The translations under genes were made by a program, and so were the position numbers. This document shows, in pieces, positions 9,349-17,730 of a DNA stretch of 64,000 nucleotides; positions within the stretch are counted from its first letter, which is position 1, and every line of letters begins with the position of its first letter. The stretch comes from Pseudomonas sp. NC02 (GTDB lineage Bacteria; Pseudomonadota; Gammaproteobacteria; Pseudomonadales; Pseudomonadaceae), in NCBI RefSeq assembly GCF_002874965.1, contig NZ_CP025624.1:372001-436000 (forward strand). Reading direction: 5' to 3'. Under the pieces are notes generated by a model, which saw only the letters and a program-made list of their open reading frames with translations, did not search any database and had not been told where the DNA came from.

Positions 9349-10713
9349 TCAGCCCAGCAAATCCCGCAAGACCTGGGTAAACGTCCGGCTGCTGTCTTCT
9401 TCGGCGGCGTGATGCCCGTCGCGCACCACCCACTTCCCGTTGACCAGCACGTCGCGCACCTGGCGATCACCACCGGCAAACAACCAGCGATTGAGGATCC
9501 CGTCTTCGTTCGCTGTCGCCAGGTACGGATCGTTGCCGTCCAGCACCAGCCAGTCCGCACGCTTGCCAACTTCCAGGCGCCCAATCGGCTGCCCCAACGC
9601 TTCGGCACCGCCGTCCAGCGCGGCATCGAACAGCGTACGCCCAACCATCGGCTGATCGCTGCGATACAGCCGGTTGCGCCGCTGGTCCCGCAGCCGCTGC
9701 CCATATTCCAGCCAGCGCAATTCTTCCACCACGCTCAGTGATACATGGCTGTCGGAACCAATCCCCATGCGCCCGCCCTGGGCCAGGAAGTCCACCGCCG
9801 GGAAAATCCCGTCGCCCAGGTTGGCTTCGGTGGTCAGGCACAACCCGGCAATCGCCCGGCTCCTGGCCATCAACGTCACTTCTTCCGGATTGGCGTGGGT
9901 GGCGTGCACCAGGCACCAGCGCTGATCCACTTCAACATGGTCATACAACCATTGCAGCGGGCGCTGGCCGCTCCAGGCCAGGCAGTCGTCGACTTCCTTC
10001 TGCTGCTCGGCGATGTGGATATGCACCGGGCACGCCTTGTCGCTGGCGGCCAGCACTTCGCTGATCTGTTGCGGTGTGACGGCGCGCAGCGAGTGAAAAC
10101 ACAGGCCCAGCCGTTGTGCCGGTTGCGCGGCCAGAATCGGTTGCAGGCGTGATTGCAGGCTCAGGTAATTTTCGGTGCTGTTGATAAAGCGGCGCTGGCC
10201 TTCATTGGGTGCCTGGCCGCCGAAACCGGAGTGGCTGTAGAGCACCGGCAACAACGTCAGGCCGATACCGCTGCTGGCGGCGGCCTGGCTGATTTGCCGC
10301 GACAGCTCCGCAGGGTCGGCATAGGGCTGGCCGCTGACGTCGTGGTGCACGTAGTGAAATTCGGCCACCGAGGTGTAGCCGGCCTTGAGCATTTCGATAT
10401 ACAACTGGCGCGCGATGACCTGCAACTGGTCGGGGCGGATCTTGCCGACCATCCGATACATCAGGTCGCGCCAGGTCCAGAAACTGTCATTCGGGTTGCC
10501 GGCCACTTCCGCCAGCCCGGCCATCGCGCGCTGGAAAGCGTGGGAATGCAGGTTCGGCATGCCCGCCAGCACGGGGCCCCTGAGCCGTTCGGCACCGTCT
10601 GCACTGGCGTTGGGCTCAACCTTGGTCAGCAGGCCATCGGCGCTGACTTCAAGACGTACATCGTTGGCCCATCCATTAGGCAGCAGCGCGCGTTCGGCAA
10701 AGAAAGCGGACAT
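9349..10713 (-). CDS. hutF: formimidoylglutamate deiminase
   Basis: Converts N-formimidoyl-L-glutamate to N-formyl-L-glutamate and ammonia, the step that defines the five-step Pseudomonas histidine pathway. It has 454 residues and an amidohydrolase fold: the first metal motif is LHSHAF (residues about 55-60), with later ligands in GLCFHSLRAV and the metal Asp in GIGSDSHVSLS (about residue 320). It is transcribed away from hutC. The 108-base gap between them holds a HutC-type palindrome, so repression by HutC with relief by urocanate is expected. HutG, encoded about 13 kb away, uses its product. Confidence 0.95.
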   Translation of the reverse strand: MSAFFAERALLPNGWANDVRLEVSADGLLTKVEPNASADGAERLRGPVLAGMPNLHSHAFQRAMAGLAEVAGNPNDSFWTWRDLMYRMVGKIRPDQLQVIARQLYIEMLKAGYTSVAEFHYVHHDVSGQPYADPAELSRQISQAAASSGIGLTLLPVLYSHSGFGGQAPNEGQRRFINSTENYLSLQSRLQPILAAQPAQRLGLCFHSLRAVTPQQISEVLAASDKACPVHIHIAEQQKEVDDCLAWSGQRPLQWLYDHVEVDQRWCLVHATHANPEEVTLMARSRAIAGLCLTTEANLGDGIFPAVDFLAQGGRMGIGSDSHVSLSVVEELRWLEYGQRLRDQRRNRLYRSDQPMVGRTLFDAALDGGAEALGQPIGRLEVGKRADWLVLDGNDPYLATANEDGILNRWLFAGGDRQVRDVLVNGKWVVRDGHHAAEEDSSRTFTQVLRDLLG

Positions 10714-10742
10714 GATTCAGGCACCCCAGTCGTGTGTTTATT

Positions 10743-10758
10743 TGTATATACATATACA
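10743..10758. promoter_or_regulatory. probable HutC operator between hutF and hutC
   Basis: The palindrome TGTATA-TACA-TATACA lies between the divergent hutF and hutC genes, 30 bases upstream of the hutF start and 63 bases upstream of the hutC start. It is a dyad of the kind bound by GntR/HutC-family repressors and resembles the operator candidate at 12357. Binding there could control hutF and autoregulate hutC. Assignment is by position and symmetry. Confidence 0.6.
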
Positions 10759-10821
10759 GACGTTTGCCTGCTCGGTAAACTCCGGCAAGCTATGCTTCTT
10801 TTTCACCTACAAGGATTTCCT

Positions 10822-11571
10822 GTGTCGACTCCGCCCGCCAAGTCTCCACTGGCTGCCCACATGGACGAAAGTCCGGCGCCCTTGTATGCCCGCGTCAAAC
10901 AGATGATCAGCCAGCAGATTCTCAACGGCAACTGGCCGCCGCATTATCGCGTGCCTTCGGAGAGCGAACTGGTCAACCAGTTGGGCTTCAGCCGCATGAC
11001 CATCAACCGCGCCCTGCGCGAGTTGACTGCCGAAGGCCTGCTGGTACGCATGCAAGGTGTGGGCACCTTTGTCGCCGAGCCCAAGAGCCAGTCGGCGCTG
11101 TTTGAAGTGCACAACATTGCCGATGAGATCGCCTCCCGCGGTCATCGCCATACGTGCAAGGTCATTACCCTCGGTGAAGAAGCCGCCGGCTCCGAGCGCG
11201 CCGTCGCGCTGGAAATGCGCGAAGGCGGGCGGGTGTTCCACTCGTTGATCGTGCACTACGAAAACGACATTCCGGTGCAAATCGAAGACCGTTTCGTCAA
11301 CGCCCTGGTAGCACCGGAATACCTGCAGCAGGATTTCACCCAGCAAACGCCCTATGCCTACCTCAACCAGGTGGCGCCGCTGACCGAAGGCGAGCACGTG
11401 GTCGAGGCGATCCTGGCCGACGCCGACGAATGCAAGCTGCTGCAAATCGAAACCAGCGAGCCGTGCCTGCTGATTCGCCGCCGCACCTGGTCTGGCCGCC
11501 AGCCGGTCACGGCCGCACGTTTGATCCACCCCGGTTCCCGTCATAGCCTGGAAGGACGTTTCAGTAAATGA
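10822..11571 (+). CDS. hutC: histidine utilisation repressor, GntR/HutC family
   Basis: Urocanate-responsive repressor of the hut genes. It has 249 residues. The N-terminal winged helix (about residues 20-85) contains YRVPSESELVNQLGFSRMTI with NRALRELTAEG following. The C-terminal UTRA effector domain runs from about 100 to 245, with the family pattern VFHSLIVHYENDIPVQIEDR. The start is taken as GTG 10822 because AAGGA sits six bases upstream; the frame is open far upstream but without HutC homology. The stop overlaps the hutD ATG in ATGA, so hutC and hutD are coupled. Confidence 0.93.
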   Translation: MSTPPAKSPLAAHMDESPAPLYARVKQMISQQILNGNWPPHYRVPSESELVNQLGFSRMTINRALRELTAEGLLVRMQGVGTFVAEPKSQSALFEVHNIADEIASRGHRHTCKVITLGEEAAGSERAVALEMREGGRVFHSLIVHYENDIPVQIEDRFVNALVAPEYLQQDFTQQTPYAYLNQVAPLTEGEHVVEAILADADECKLLQIETSEPCLLIRRRTWSGRQPVTAARLIHPGSRHSLEGRFSK

Positions 11572-12128
11572 GTTCGATGAAAGTCTGGCGCGCTACCGAT
11601 TACATTCGCATGCCGTGGAAAAACGGCGGCGGCAGCACTGAAGAAATCACCCGTGACGCGGGGGAGGGCCTTGACGGTTTCGGCTGGCGCCTGTCGATTG
11701 CCGATATCGCCGAGTCGGGCGGGTTCTCCACCTTTGCCGGGTACCAGCGCATTATCACCGTGCTGCAAGGCTCGGGCATGGTGCTGACGGTGGATGGCGA
11801 GGAACAGCTCGGTTTGTTACCGCTGCAGCCATTCCCGTTCAAGGGTGACAGCCAGGTGTCCTGCCGCTTGATCGGCGGGCCGATCCGCGATTTCAACCTC
11901 ATCTATTCGCCGCAGCGCTATCAAGCGCGGTTGCAATGGATGGACGGCACGCAGCGTTTCTTCAGTGCCGCGCACACCGTGCTGGTGTTCAGCGTGGCCG
12001 ATGAAGTGAAGGTGCTCGGTGAGCGGCTGAACCGTCACGACTGCCTGCAACTGGACGGTAACACCGGTCTGCTGGACGTCAGCGTGATTGGCCGTTGCTG
12101 CGTTATCGAATTGACTGCCGCCGCTTGA
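11568..12128 (+). CDS. hutD: HutD family cupin-like protein
   Basis: A 186-residue HutD family protein, a cupin-like accessory protein of hut clusters. Its biochemical role is not settled; a governor-like effect that limits hut expression has been proposed. The family pattern is seen in RMPWKNGGGSTEEI near the N-terminus and GWRLSIADIAESGGFSTFAG after it. It overlaps hutC by four bases and is followed by a strong terminator, so hutCD forms its own transcript separate from the hutU operon. Confidence 0.9.
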   Translation: MSSMKVWRATDYIRMPWKNGGGSTEEITRDAGEGLDGFGWRLSIADIAESGGFSTFAGYQRIITVLQGSGMVLTVDGEEQLGLLPLQPFPFKGDSQVSCRLIGGPIRDFNLIYSPQRYQARLQWMDGTQRFFSAAHTVLVFSVADEVKVLGERLNRHDCLQLDGNTGLLDVSVIGRCCVIELTAAA

Positions 12129-12132
12129 ACAG

Positions 12133-12159
12133 GTGGGGGTTTCTTCCCCCACATTTTGT
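12133..12159 (+). terminator. intrinsic terminator after hutCD
   Basis: The stem GTGGGGG pairs with CCCCCAC around loop TTTCTT and is followed by ATTTTGTTT. It starts five bases after the hutD stop and separates hutCD from the hutU promoter region. The 325-base gap 12129-12453 holds this terminator, the 9-bp inverted repeat, the sigma-54 promoter and the HutC operator listed below. I see no further gene in it. Confidence 0.85.
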
Positions 12160-12274
12160 TTCCCTCTTCCCGCACCAACTTGTTACCGAACGCCCCAGCA
12201 TGGCGCAAAGCCCTGCCTCGATGACAAGTCTCCCGCACTGTAAAAATCCCCCGTAAGAAAATTCATCATGCTGC

Positions 12275-12297
12275 GAAGCCTTGTTTTCCAAGGCTTC
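12275..12297. promoter_or_regulatory. 9-bp inverted repeat, candidate activator site for hutU
   Basis: GAAGCCTTG and its exact reverse complement CAAGGCTTC are separated by TTTTC. The centre is about 80 bases upstream of the predicted hutU start point, where enhancer-binding activators of sigma-54 promoters usually bind. It could be a site for NtrC, CbrB or another activator; it does not match the usual NtrC consensus. It could also be a simple hairpin, but no T-tract follows it. Confidence 0.35.
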
Positions 12298-12339
12298 CAC
12301 CCTCGTCCCGGAAAAATCTTCAAACCTTGCGCGCAAAGT

Positions 12340-12355
12340 TGGCCGCTTGATTGCA
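12340..12355 (+). promoter_or_regulatory. sigma-54 promoter of the hutU operon
   Basis: TGGCCGCTTGATTGCA fits the -24/-12 pattern (TGGC with TTGCA) with the required 10-bp spacing between the GG and GC doublets. The start point should fall near 12366, about 88 bases before hutU. RpoN dependence with nitrogen (NtrC) and carbon (CbrB) activators is known for Pseudomonas hut operons. Confidence 0.75.
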
Positions 12356-12356
12356 T

Positions 12357-12376
12357 ATGCTTGTATGTACAAGTAA
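12357..12376. promoter_or_regulatory. HutC operator overlapping the hutU start point
   Basis: ATGCTTGTATGTACAAGTAA contains CTTGTA-TG-TACAAG. It closely resembles the enterobacterial HutC site pattern ATGCTTGT-N4-ACAAGTAT. It begins one base after the -12 element, so bound HutC would cover the transcription start and could block sigma-54 polymerase directly. Confidence 0.75.
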
Positions 12377-12453
12377 AGATGTGTGCGTAAGAGTCCACGA
12401 GCATCCTCTTCGCACCCATCAATGTTCGCGCATTGATCGTTGAGGATTTTTTT

Positions 12454-14124
12454 GTGACCAAGCCTACCCAATACCGTGACGTTGAAATCCGTGCCGCACG
12501 CGGCAACACGCTGACCGCCAAAAGCTGGCTGACTGAAGCGCCGCTGCGCATGTTGATGAACAACCTCGACCCGCAGGTTGCCGAAAATCCGAAAGAACTG
12601 GTGGTGTACGGCGGTATCGGCCGTGCGGCACGTAACTGGGAATGCTACGACAAGATCGTCGAAAGCCTGACCAACCTCAACGACGACGAAACCCTGCTGG
12701 TGCAATCCGGCAAACCCGTCGGCGTGTTCAAGACCCACAGCAACGCCCCGCGCGTGCTGATCGCCAACTCCAACCTGGTACCGCACTGGGCGAGCTGGGA
12801 GCATTTCAACGAACTGGATGCCAAGGGCCTGGCCATGTACGGCCAGATGACCGCCGGCAGCTGGATCTACATCGGCAGCCAGGGCATCGTGCAGGGCACC
12901 TACGAAACCTTCGTCGAAGCCGGTCGCCAGCACTACAACGATGACCTCAAGGGCCGTTGGGTCCTGACTGCCGGCCTCGGCGGCATGGGCGGCGCCCAGC
13001 CACTGGCCGCGACCCTGGCCGGTGCCTGCTCGCTGAACATCGAATGCCAGCAGGTCAGCATCGACTTCCGCCTGAGCAGCCGCTACGTCGACGAACAAGC
13101 CACCGACCTCGACGACGCCCTGGCGCGCATCGACAAATACACCAAGGCCGGCCAGGCGATCTCCATCGCGTTGCTGGGCAACGCGGCGGAAATCCTGCCG
13201 GAGTTGGTGAAGCGCGGCGTGCGCCCGGACATGGTCACCGACCAGACCAGCGCCCACGACCCGCTCAACGGCTACCTGCCCGCCGGCTGGACCTGGGACG
13301 AATACCGCGCCCGCGCCAAGACCGAACCGGCCGAAGTGATCAAGGCCGCCAAGCAGTCGATGGCCGTGCACGTCAAGGCCATGCTCGAGTTCCAGAAACA
13401 AGGCATCCCGACGTTCGACTACGGCAACAACATCCGTCAGATGGCGCAAGAAGTGGGCGTGGAAAACGCCTTCGACTTCCCGGGTTTCGTCCCGGCCTAC
13501 ATCCGTCCGCTGTTCTGCCGTGGCATCGGCCCGTTCCGTTGGGCTGCGCTGTCGGGCGACCCGCAAGACATCTACAAGACCGACGCCAAAGTCAAAGAGC
13601 TGATCCCGGACGACGCGCACCTGCACAACTGGCTGGACATGGCCCGCGAGCGCATCAGCTTCCAGGGCCTGCCGGCGCGTATCTGCTGGGTTGGCCTGGG
13701 CCAGCGCGCCAAGCTCGGCCTGGCATTCAACGAAATGGTGCGCAGCGGCGAGCTGTCGGCACCCATCGTGATCGGCCGCGACCACCTGGACTCCGGCTCG
13801 GTGGCGAGCCCCAACCGTGAAACCGAATCGATGCAGGACGGCTCCGACGCCGTGTCCGACTGGCCACTGCTCAACGCCCTGCTCAACACCGCCAGCGGCG
13901 CGACCTGGGTTTCGTTGCACCACGGCGGCGGCGTCGGCATGGGCTTCTCCCAGCACTCGGGCATGGTGATTGTCTGCGACGGTACCGACGAAGCCGCCGA
14001 GCGTATCGCGCGCGTGCTGCACAACGACCCGGCGACCGGCGTGATGCGTCATGCGGATGCGGGCTACCAGATCGCTATCGATTGCGCCAAAGAGCAGGGC
14101 CTCAATCTCCCGATGATCAAATAA
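12454..14124 (+). CDS. hutU: urocanate hydratase (urocanase)
   Basis: Hydrates urocanate to 4-imidazolone-5-propionate with tightly bound NAD+ as electrophile. It has 556 residues, the family length. The NAD-binding glycine run [12 protein letters not shown] begins at about residue 174, and the ARICW motif holds Cys411, equivalent to the active-site Cys410 of the P. putida enzyme. [15 protein letters not shown] lies near residue 490. The start is GTG 12454 with GAGGA seven bases upstream; the TTG at 12433 is less likely because it lies before that ribosome site. It is the first gene of the long hut operon, behind the sigma-54 promoter and HutC operator. Confidence 0.96.
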   Translation: MTKPTQYRDVEIRAARGNTLTAKSWLTEAPLRMLMNNLDPQVAENPKELVVYGGIGRAARNWECYDKIVESLTNLNDDETLLVQSGKPVGVFKTHSNAPRVLIANSNLVPHWASWEHFNELDAKGLAMYGQMTAGSWIYIGSQGIVQGTYETFVEAGRQHYNDDLKGRWVLTAGLGGMGGAQPLAATLAGACSLNIECQQVSIDFRLSSRYVDEQATDLDDALARIDKYTKAGQAISIALLGNAAEILPELVKRGVRPDMVTDQTSAHDPLNGYLPAGWTWDEYRARAKTEPAEVIKAAKQSMAVHVKAMLEFQKQGIPTFDYGNNIRQMAQEVGVENAFDFPGFVPAYIRPLFCRGIGPFRWAALSGDPQDIYKTDAKVKELIPDDAHLHNWLDMARERISFQGLPARICWVGLGQRAKLGLAFNEMVRSGELSAPIVIGRDHLDSGSVASPNRETESMQDGSDAVSDWPLLNALLNTASGATWVSLHHGGGVGMGFSQHSGMVIVCDGTDEAAERIARVLHNDPATGVMRHADAGYQIAIDCAKEQGLNLPMIK

Positions 14125-14127
14125 CTA

Positions 14128-14219
14128 ATGTGGGAGCGGGCTTGCTCGCGAATGCGGTGTATCAGTCACTGAAGTCGTTAGCTGACCCATCGCTTTCGCG
14201 AGCAAGCCCGCTCCCACAT
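14128..14219. repeat. REPIN (GCGGGCTTGCTCGCG type) inside the hut operon
   Basis: Starts three bases after the hutU stop. The inverted REP cores form a long hairpin between hutU and the transporter gene at 14267, where it could protect or attenuate the mRNA. Confidence 0.9.
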
Positions 14220-14266
14220 GTGATCTGCGTTTCACCCAAAAACAATCCATCAGAGGTTGAACATAA

Positions 14267-15706
14267 ATGGCAGTAAAAGACGCTCGTGCAAGCACCACCC
14301 CGTTGATCGAAAGGCGTTCGATCGACTACATCCCGGAAGCGGAAAGACACGGCCGTCTATTGAGTCAGTTCACCCTGTGGTTGGGTGCCAACCTGCAAAT
14401 CACTGCGATTGTCACCGGGGCCCTGGCCGTGGTGCTGGGCGGTGATGTGTTCTGGTCGTTGATCGGTCTGTTGATCGGTCAACTGCTGGGCGGTGGCGTC
14501 ATGGCCCTGCATGCGGCGCAAGGCCCGCAACTGGGCTTGCCGCAGATGATCTCCAGCCGCGTGCAGTTCGGCGTGTATGGCGCGGTGATTCCCCTGGTGC
14601 TGGTGTGCCTGATGTACATCGGTTTTTCTGCCAGCGGCTCATTGCTGGCGGGGCAGGCGGTGGCGCAGTTGCTTCACGTTGAAGACTGGGTCGGCATCGT
14701 ATTGTTCGCGGGGCTGATCATGGTGTTTACGATCTTCGGCTACCGGGTGATCCACGGCATCGGTCGCATCGCCAGCGTGCTGGGGGTGGTTGCCTTCGTG
14801 TACCTGTTCTACAGGCTGCTGGCCGGTAACGACATCGGTGCGTTGCTGGGCAACAAGCATTTTTCCCTCAGCAGTTTCCTGCTGGCGATTTCCCTCTCGG
14901 CGTCCTGGCAGATTGCGTTCGGCCCGTATGTGGCGGACTACTCGCGCTACTTGCCGCGCAGCACGCAGGCCTCGAAAACCTTCTGGGCCGTGGGCCTCGG
15001 TTCGGTGATCGGCGCGCAGGCTTCGATGGTGTTCGGTGTGTTTGCGGCAGCCCTGGCAGGCTCGCAATTCGCTCACCACGAAGTGTCGTTTATCGTCGGC
15101 CTGGGCGGCACCGGGATCGTCGCGGCGCTGCTGTATTTCAGCATCGCCTTCGGCAAGGTCACCGTCACCACCCTCAACGCCTACGGCAGCTTCATGTCGA
15201 TCGCGACAATCATCAGTGGTTTCCGTGGCAGCCGGCATATCGGCAGTGGCACGCGGCTGTTGTACATCTTCGTGATGGTGTCGATTGCCGCCGCGCTGGC
15301 GTTGCTGGGCAAGGACTCGTTCCTCAAGGATTTCTCCGCGTTCATCCTGTTCCTGCTGGCGTTTTTCACGCCCTGGAGTGCGATCAACCTGGTGGACTTC
15401 TACTGCATCACCAAAGAGCGCTATGACATCCCGGCCCTGTCCAACCCCAACGGTCGCTACGGTCGCTGGAACCTGATGGGCATCAGCATCTACGTGTTCG
15501 GCGTGCTGATTCAGATGCCGTTCATCTCGACGCATTTCTACACCGGCCCACTGGTCGCGAGCCTGGGCGACACCGATATCTCGTGGATCATCGGGCTGGT
15601 GGTGCCGGCGGCGTTGTACTACTGGGCTGCGAAAAAATGGCACAGCCCGATTTCTGAGCGCCTCGTGCTGCCCGATGTGCAGGGCGCCGCTGCTCAACCT
15701 GCTTAA
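14267..15706 (+). CDS. hutTu: NCS1-family (CodB-like) permease, probable urocanate transporter
   Basis: A 479-residue inner-membrane permease of the nucleobase:cation symporter-1 family with about twelve hydrophobic segments. Family features are QFTLWLGANLQITAIVTGAL near residue 35 and a conserved central region around SASWQIAFGPYVADYSRYLP. NCS1 members import cytosine, hydantoins, allantoin or thiamin, but this copy sits inside the hut operon directly after urocanase. I therefore infer urocanate, or another imidazole, as substrate, as described for the equivalent gene of P. fluorescens. Substrate assignment is contextual; the symbol follows that usage. Confidence 0.8.
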   Translation: MAVKDARASTTPLIERRSIDYIPEAERHGRLLSQFTLWLGANLQITAIVTGALAVVLGGDVFWSLIGLLIGQLLGGGVMALHAAQGPQLGLPQMISSRVQFGVYGAVIPLVLVCLMYIGFSASGSLLAGQAVAQLLHVEDWVGIVLFAGLIMVFTIFGYRVIHGIGRIASVLGVVAFVYLFYRLLAGNDIGALLGNKHFSLSSFLLAISLSASWQIAFGPYVADYSRYLPRSTQASKTFWAVGLGSVIGAQASMVFGVFAAALAGSQFAHHEVSFIVGLGGTGIVAALLYFSIAFGKVTVTTLNAYGSFMSIATIISGFRGSRHIGSGTRLLYIFVMVSIAAALALLGKDSFLKDFSAFILFLLAFFTPWSAINLVDFYCITKERYDIPALSNPNGRYGRWNLMGISIYVFGVLIQMPFISTHFYTGPLVASLGDTDISWIIGLVVPAALYYWAAKKWHSPISERLVLPDVQGAAAQPA

Positions 15707-15852
15707 CCAGAACCCGGTACGCATGACAAACAGCGAATTGAAACAGCAAAACTGGCGAAAACTTTCCTCAAGGGACATCCTGAACTCTGGCACGCATGGT
15801 GAGCGACAACGCAGCCAAGAAAATCGACGCGGCCTTGTAGGTTGAGCGTTTC

Positions 15853-15883
15853 CGGTTGCCGCCACAGGCAACCGGGCGCCCGG
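15853..15883. other. two adjacent palindromes upstream of hutW
   Basis: CGGTTGCC-GCCACA-GGCAACCG (15853-15874) is followed by the 12-bp palindrome CCGGGCGCCCGG (15872-15883). They share bases, so the two RNA hairpins would be mutually exclusive. There is no T-tract. They lie in the 205-base gap before hutW, where a binding-protein gene might be expected. I see no credible gene in that gap; the longest start-to-stop frame is about 40 codons. Confidence 0.5.
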
Positions 15884-15911
15884 CCACAATCCACTGGATC
15901 GAGAGCACACT

Positions 15912-16763
15912 ATGTTTCCTGAGAGTTTTACGTTTTCCATCGCCGACTGGGTCAACAGTTGGGTCGATGCGCTGGTGACCAACTACGGCGATGTGTTCCG
16001 GCACATCTCCGATACGTTGCTGTGGGCCATCGTTAACCTGGAAGGTTTGCTGCGCGCAGCGCCCTGGTGGTTGATGTTGCTGATTGTCGGCGGTATTGCC
16101 TGGCATGCCACTCGCAAGTGGTTCACCACCGTCGTGATCGTCGGCCTGCTGTTTCTGGTGGGCGCGGTCGGTCTGTGGGACAAGCTGATGCAAACCCTGG
16201 CGCTGATGATGGTGGCCACGGTGATCTCGGTGCTGATCGGCATTCCTCTAGGGATTCTGTCGGCCCGCAGCAACCGCCTGCGTTCGGTGCTGATGCCGCT
16301 GCTGGACATCATGCAGACCATGCCCAGCTTCGTGTACCTGATCCCGGTGTTGATGCTGTTCGGCCTGGGCAAGGTCCCGGCGATTTTCGCCACGGTGATC
16401 TACGCCGCACCGCCGCTGATTCGTCTTACCGACCTGGGCATTCGCCAGGTGGACGGTGAAGTCATGGAAGCGATCAACGCCTTCGGTGCCAACCGCTGGC
16501 AGCAACTGTTCGGCGTGCAACTGCCGCTGGCCCTGCCGAGCATCATGGCCGGGATCAACCAGACCACCATGATGGCCCTGTCGATGGTGGTGATCGCCTC
16601 GATGATCGGCGCCCGTGGCCTGGGTGAAGATGTACTGGTGGGCATCCAGACCCTCAACGTTGGACGCGGCCTTGAAGCCGGTCTGGCGATCGTGATTCTT
16701 GCCGTGGTCATCGACCGCATTACGCAAGCCTATGGTCGTCCACGGCATGAGGCGAGCAAATGA
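15912..16763 (+). CDS. hutW: histidine/betaine-type ABC transporter permease
   Basis: A 283-residue permease of the ProW/HutW (OpuAB) family. A hydrophobic N-terminal part with one membrane segment near residues 50-72 precedes the permease domain. The cytoplasmic coupling motif is [13 protein letters not shown] with [16 protein letters not shown] following (about 182-213). It overlaps hutV by four bases (ATGA). The usual third component, a binding protein, is not adjacent; the nearest candidate is coded at 24793. Context suggests import of histidine or related compounds. Choline or glycine betaine transport is the main alternative. Confidence 0.88.
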   Translation: MFPESFTFSIADWVNSWVDALVTNYGDVFRHISDTLLWAIVNLEGLLRAAPWWLMLLIVGGIAWHATRKWFTTVVIVGLLFLVGAVGLWDKLMQTLALMMVATVISVLIGIPLGILSARSNRLRSVLMPLLDIMQTMPSFVYLIPVLMLFGLGKVPAIFATVIYAAPPLIRLTDLGIRQVDGEVMEAINAFGANRWQQLFGVQLPLALPSIMAGINQTTMMALSMVVIASMIGARGLGEDVLVGIQTLNVGRGLEAGLAIVILAVVIDRITQAYGRPRHEASK

Positions 16764-17584
16764 CTACTGTCAGCAAAATTGAAGTCAAAAACGTATTCAA
16801 GATTTTCGGCAACCGCTCCAAGGATGCACTGGCGTTGATTGGCCAGGGCAAGAGCAAGGACGAGGTGCTGGCCGAGACCGGTTGCGTGGTGGGTGTGAAC
16901 GACCTGTCCCTGAGCGTCGACACCGGTGAAATCTTCGTGATCATGGGGCTGTCGGGTTCCGGCAAGTCGACCCTGGTGCGTCACTTCAACCGGCTGATCG
17001 ACCCTACCAGCGGTGCGATCCTGGTGGACGGTGAAGACATCCTGCAACTGGACATGGAAGCCTTGCGCCAATTCCGCCGGCACAAGATCAGCATGGTGTT
17101 CCAGAGCTTTGGCCTGCTGCCTCACAAGAGTGTGCTGGACAACGTTGCCTACGGCCTGAAAGTGCGTGGCGAAACCAGGCAAGTGTGCGCCGAGCGTGCG
17201 CTGCACTGGATCGAAACCGTGGGCCTCAAGGGCTATGAAAACAAATACCCGCATCAACTTTCCGGCGGCATGCGTCAGCGTGTAGGCCTGGCCCGGGCGC
17301 TGGCGGCCGACACCGACATCATCCTGATGGACGAGGCGTTCAGTGCGCTCGACCCGCTTATCCGTGCCGAGATGCAAGACCAGTTATTGGAGCTGCAAAA
17401 GACCCTGCACAAGACGATCGTGTTCATTACCCACGACCTCGATGAGGCGGTGCGCATCGGCAACCGCATTGCGATCCTCAAGGACGGCAAGCTGATCCAG
17501 GTCGGCACGCCCCGCGAGATTTTGCATTCACCGGCGGATGAGTACGTGAACCGGTTTGTCCAGCGGCGGGTGGCGGTGGTTTGA
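16760..17584 (+). CDS. hutV: histidine/betaine-type ABC transporter ATP-binding protein
   Basis: A 274-residue ATPase of the ProV/HutV branch. Walker A is GLSGSGKST, the signature is [15 protein letters not shown] and Walker B is [13 protein letters not shown], followed by ITHDLDEA. The protein is short for ProV (about 400 residues) and lacks the C-terminal CBS domains, as usual for HutV/CbcV proteins. The N-terminal stretch [20 protein letters not shown], placed before the first beta strand of the ATPase core, is typical of this branch. Its partner is HutW. Confidence 0.9.
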   Translation: MTTVSKIEVKNVFKIFGNRSKDALALIGQGKSKDEVLAETGCVVGVNDLSLSVDTGEIFVIMGLSGSGKSTLVRHFNRLIDPTSGAILVDGEDILQLDMEALRQFRRHKISMVFQSFGLLPHKSVLDNVAYGLKVRGETRQVCAERALHWIETVGLKGYENKYPHQLSGGMRQRVGLARALAADTDIILMDEAFSALDPLIRAEMQDQLLELQKTLHKTIVFITHDLDEAVRIGNRIAILKDGKLIQVGTPREILHSPADEYVNRFVQRRVAVV

Positions 17585-17613
17585 TCCGATATTTGTGGTG
17601 GGTTGGCTGAGGC

Positions 17614-17684
17614 TGTCGCAGGCAAGCCAGCTCCCACATTTGGAATGCGTTTCCCCTGTGGAAGCTGGCTCGCTTGCGATGAGG
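17614..17684. repeat. degenerate REP pair, tail-to-tail orientation
   Basis: A right-hand REP core (GCAGGCAAGCCAGCTCCCACA, ending 17639) precedes a diverged left-hand core beginning CTGTGGAAGCTGGCTCGCTT at 17656. The order is the reverse of the normal REPIN. It lies between hutV and hutH1. Confidence 0.6.
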
Positions 17685-17730
17685 CCAGTGAAGCTGCACA
17701 ACAATTGCGAATTTCATGAAGAGGTCAACG

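Noticed and set aside
10153..10821. Extension of hutC upstream in the same frame
   Set aside because: It overlaps hutF antisense and the intergenic operator; the HutC fold begins after the GTG at 10822, which has a good ribosome site.
12154..12170. T-rich stretch after the hutCD terminator as a promoter -10
   Set aside because: No matching -35 at normal spacing.
12187..12202. TGGCGC...CCTGC as the hutU sigma-54 promoter
   Set aside because: The GG-to-GC spacing is one base too long; the site at 12340 fits exactly.
12103..14052. Open frame of 649 codons antisense to hutU
   Set aside because: Shadow of urocanase, which has full family motifs on the plus strand.
15723..15845. 40-codon frame before hutW as a small gene or hutX remnant
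   Set aside because: No ribosome site, no signal peptide and no binding-protein motif.
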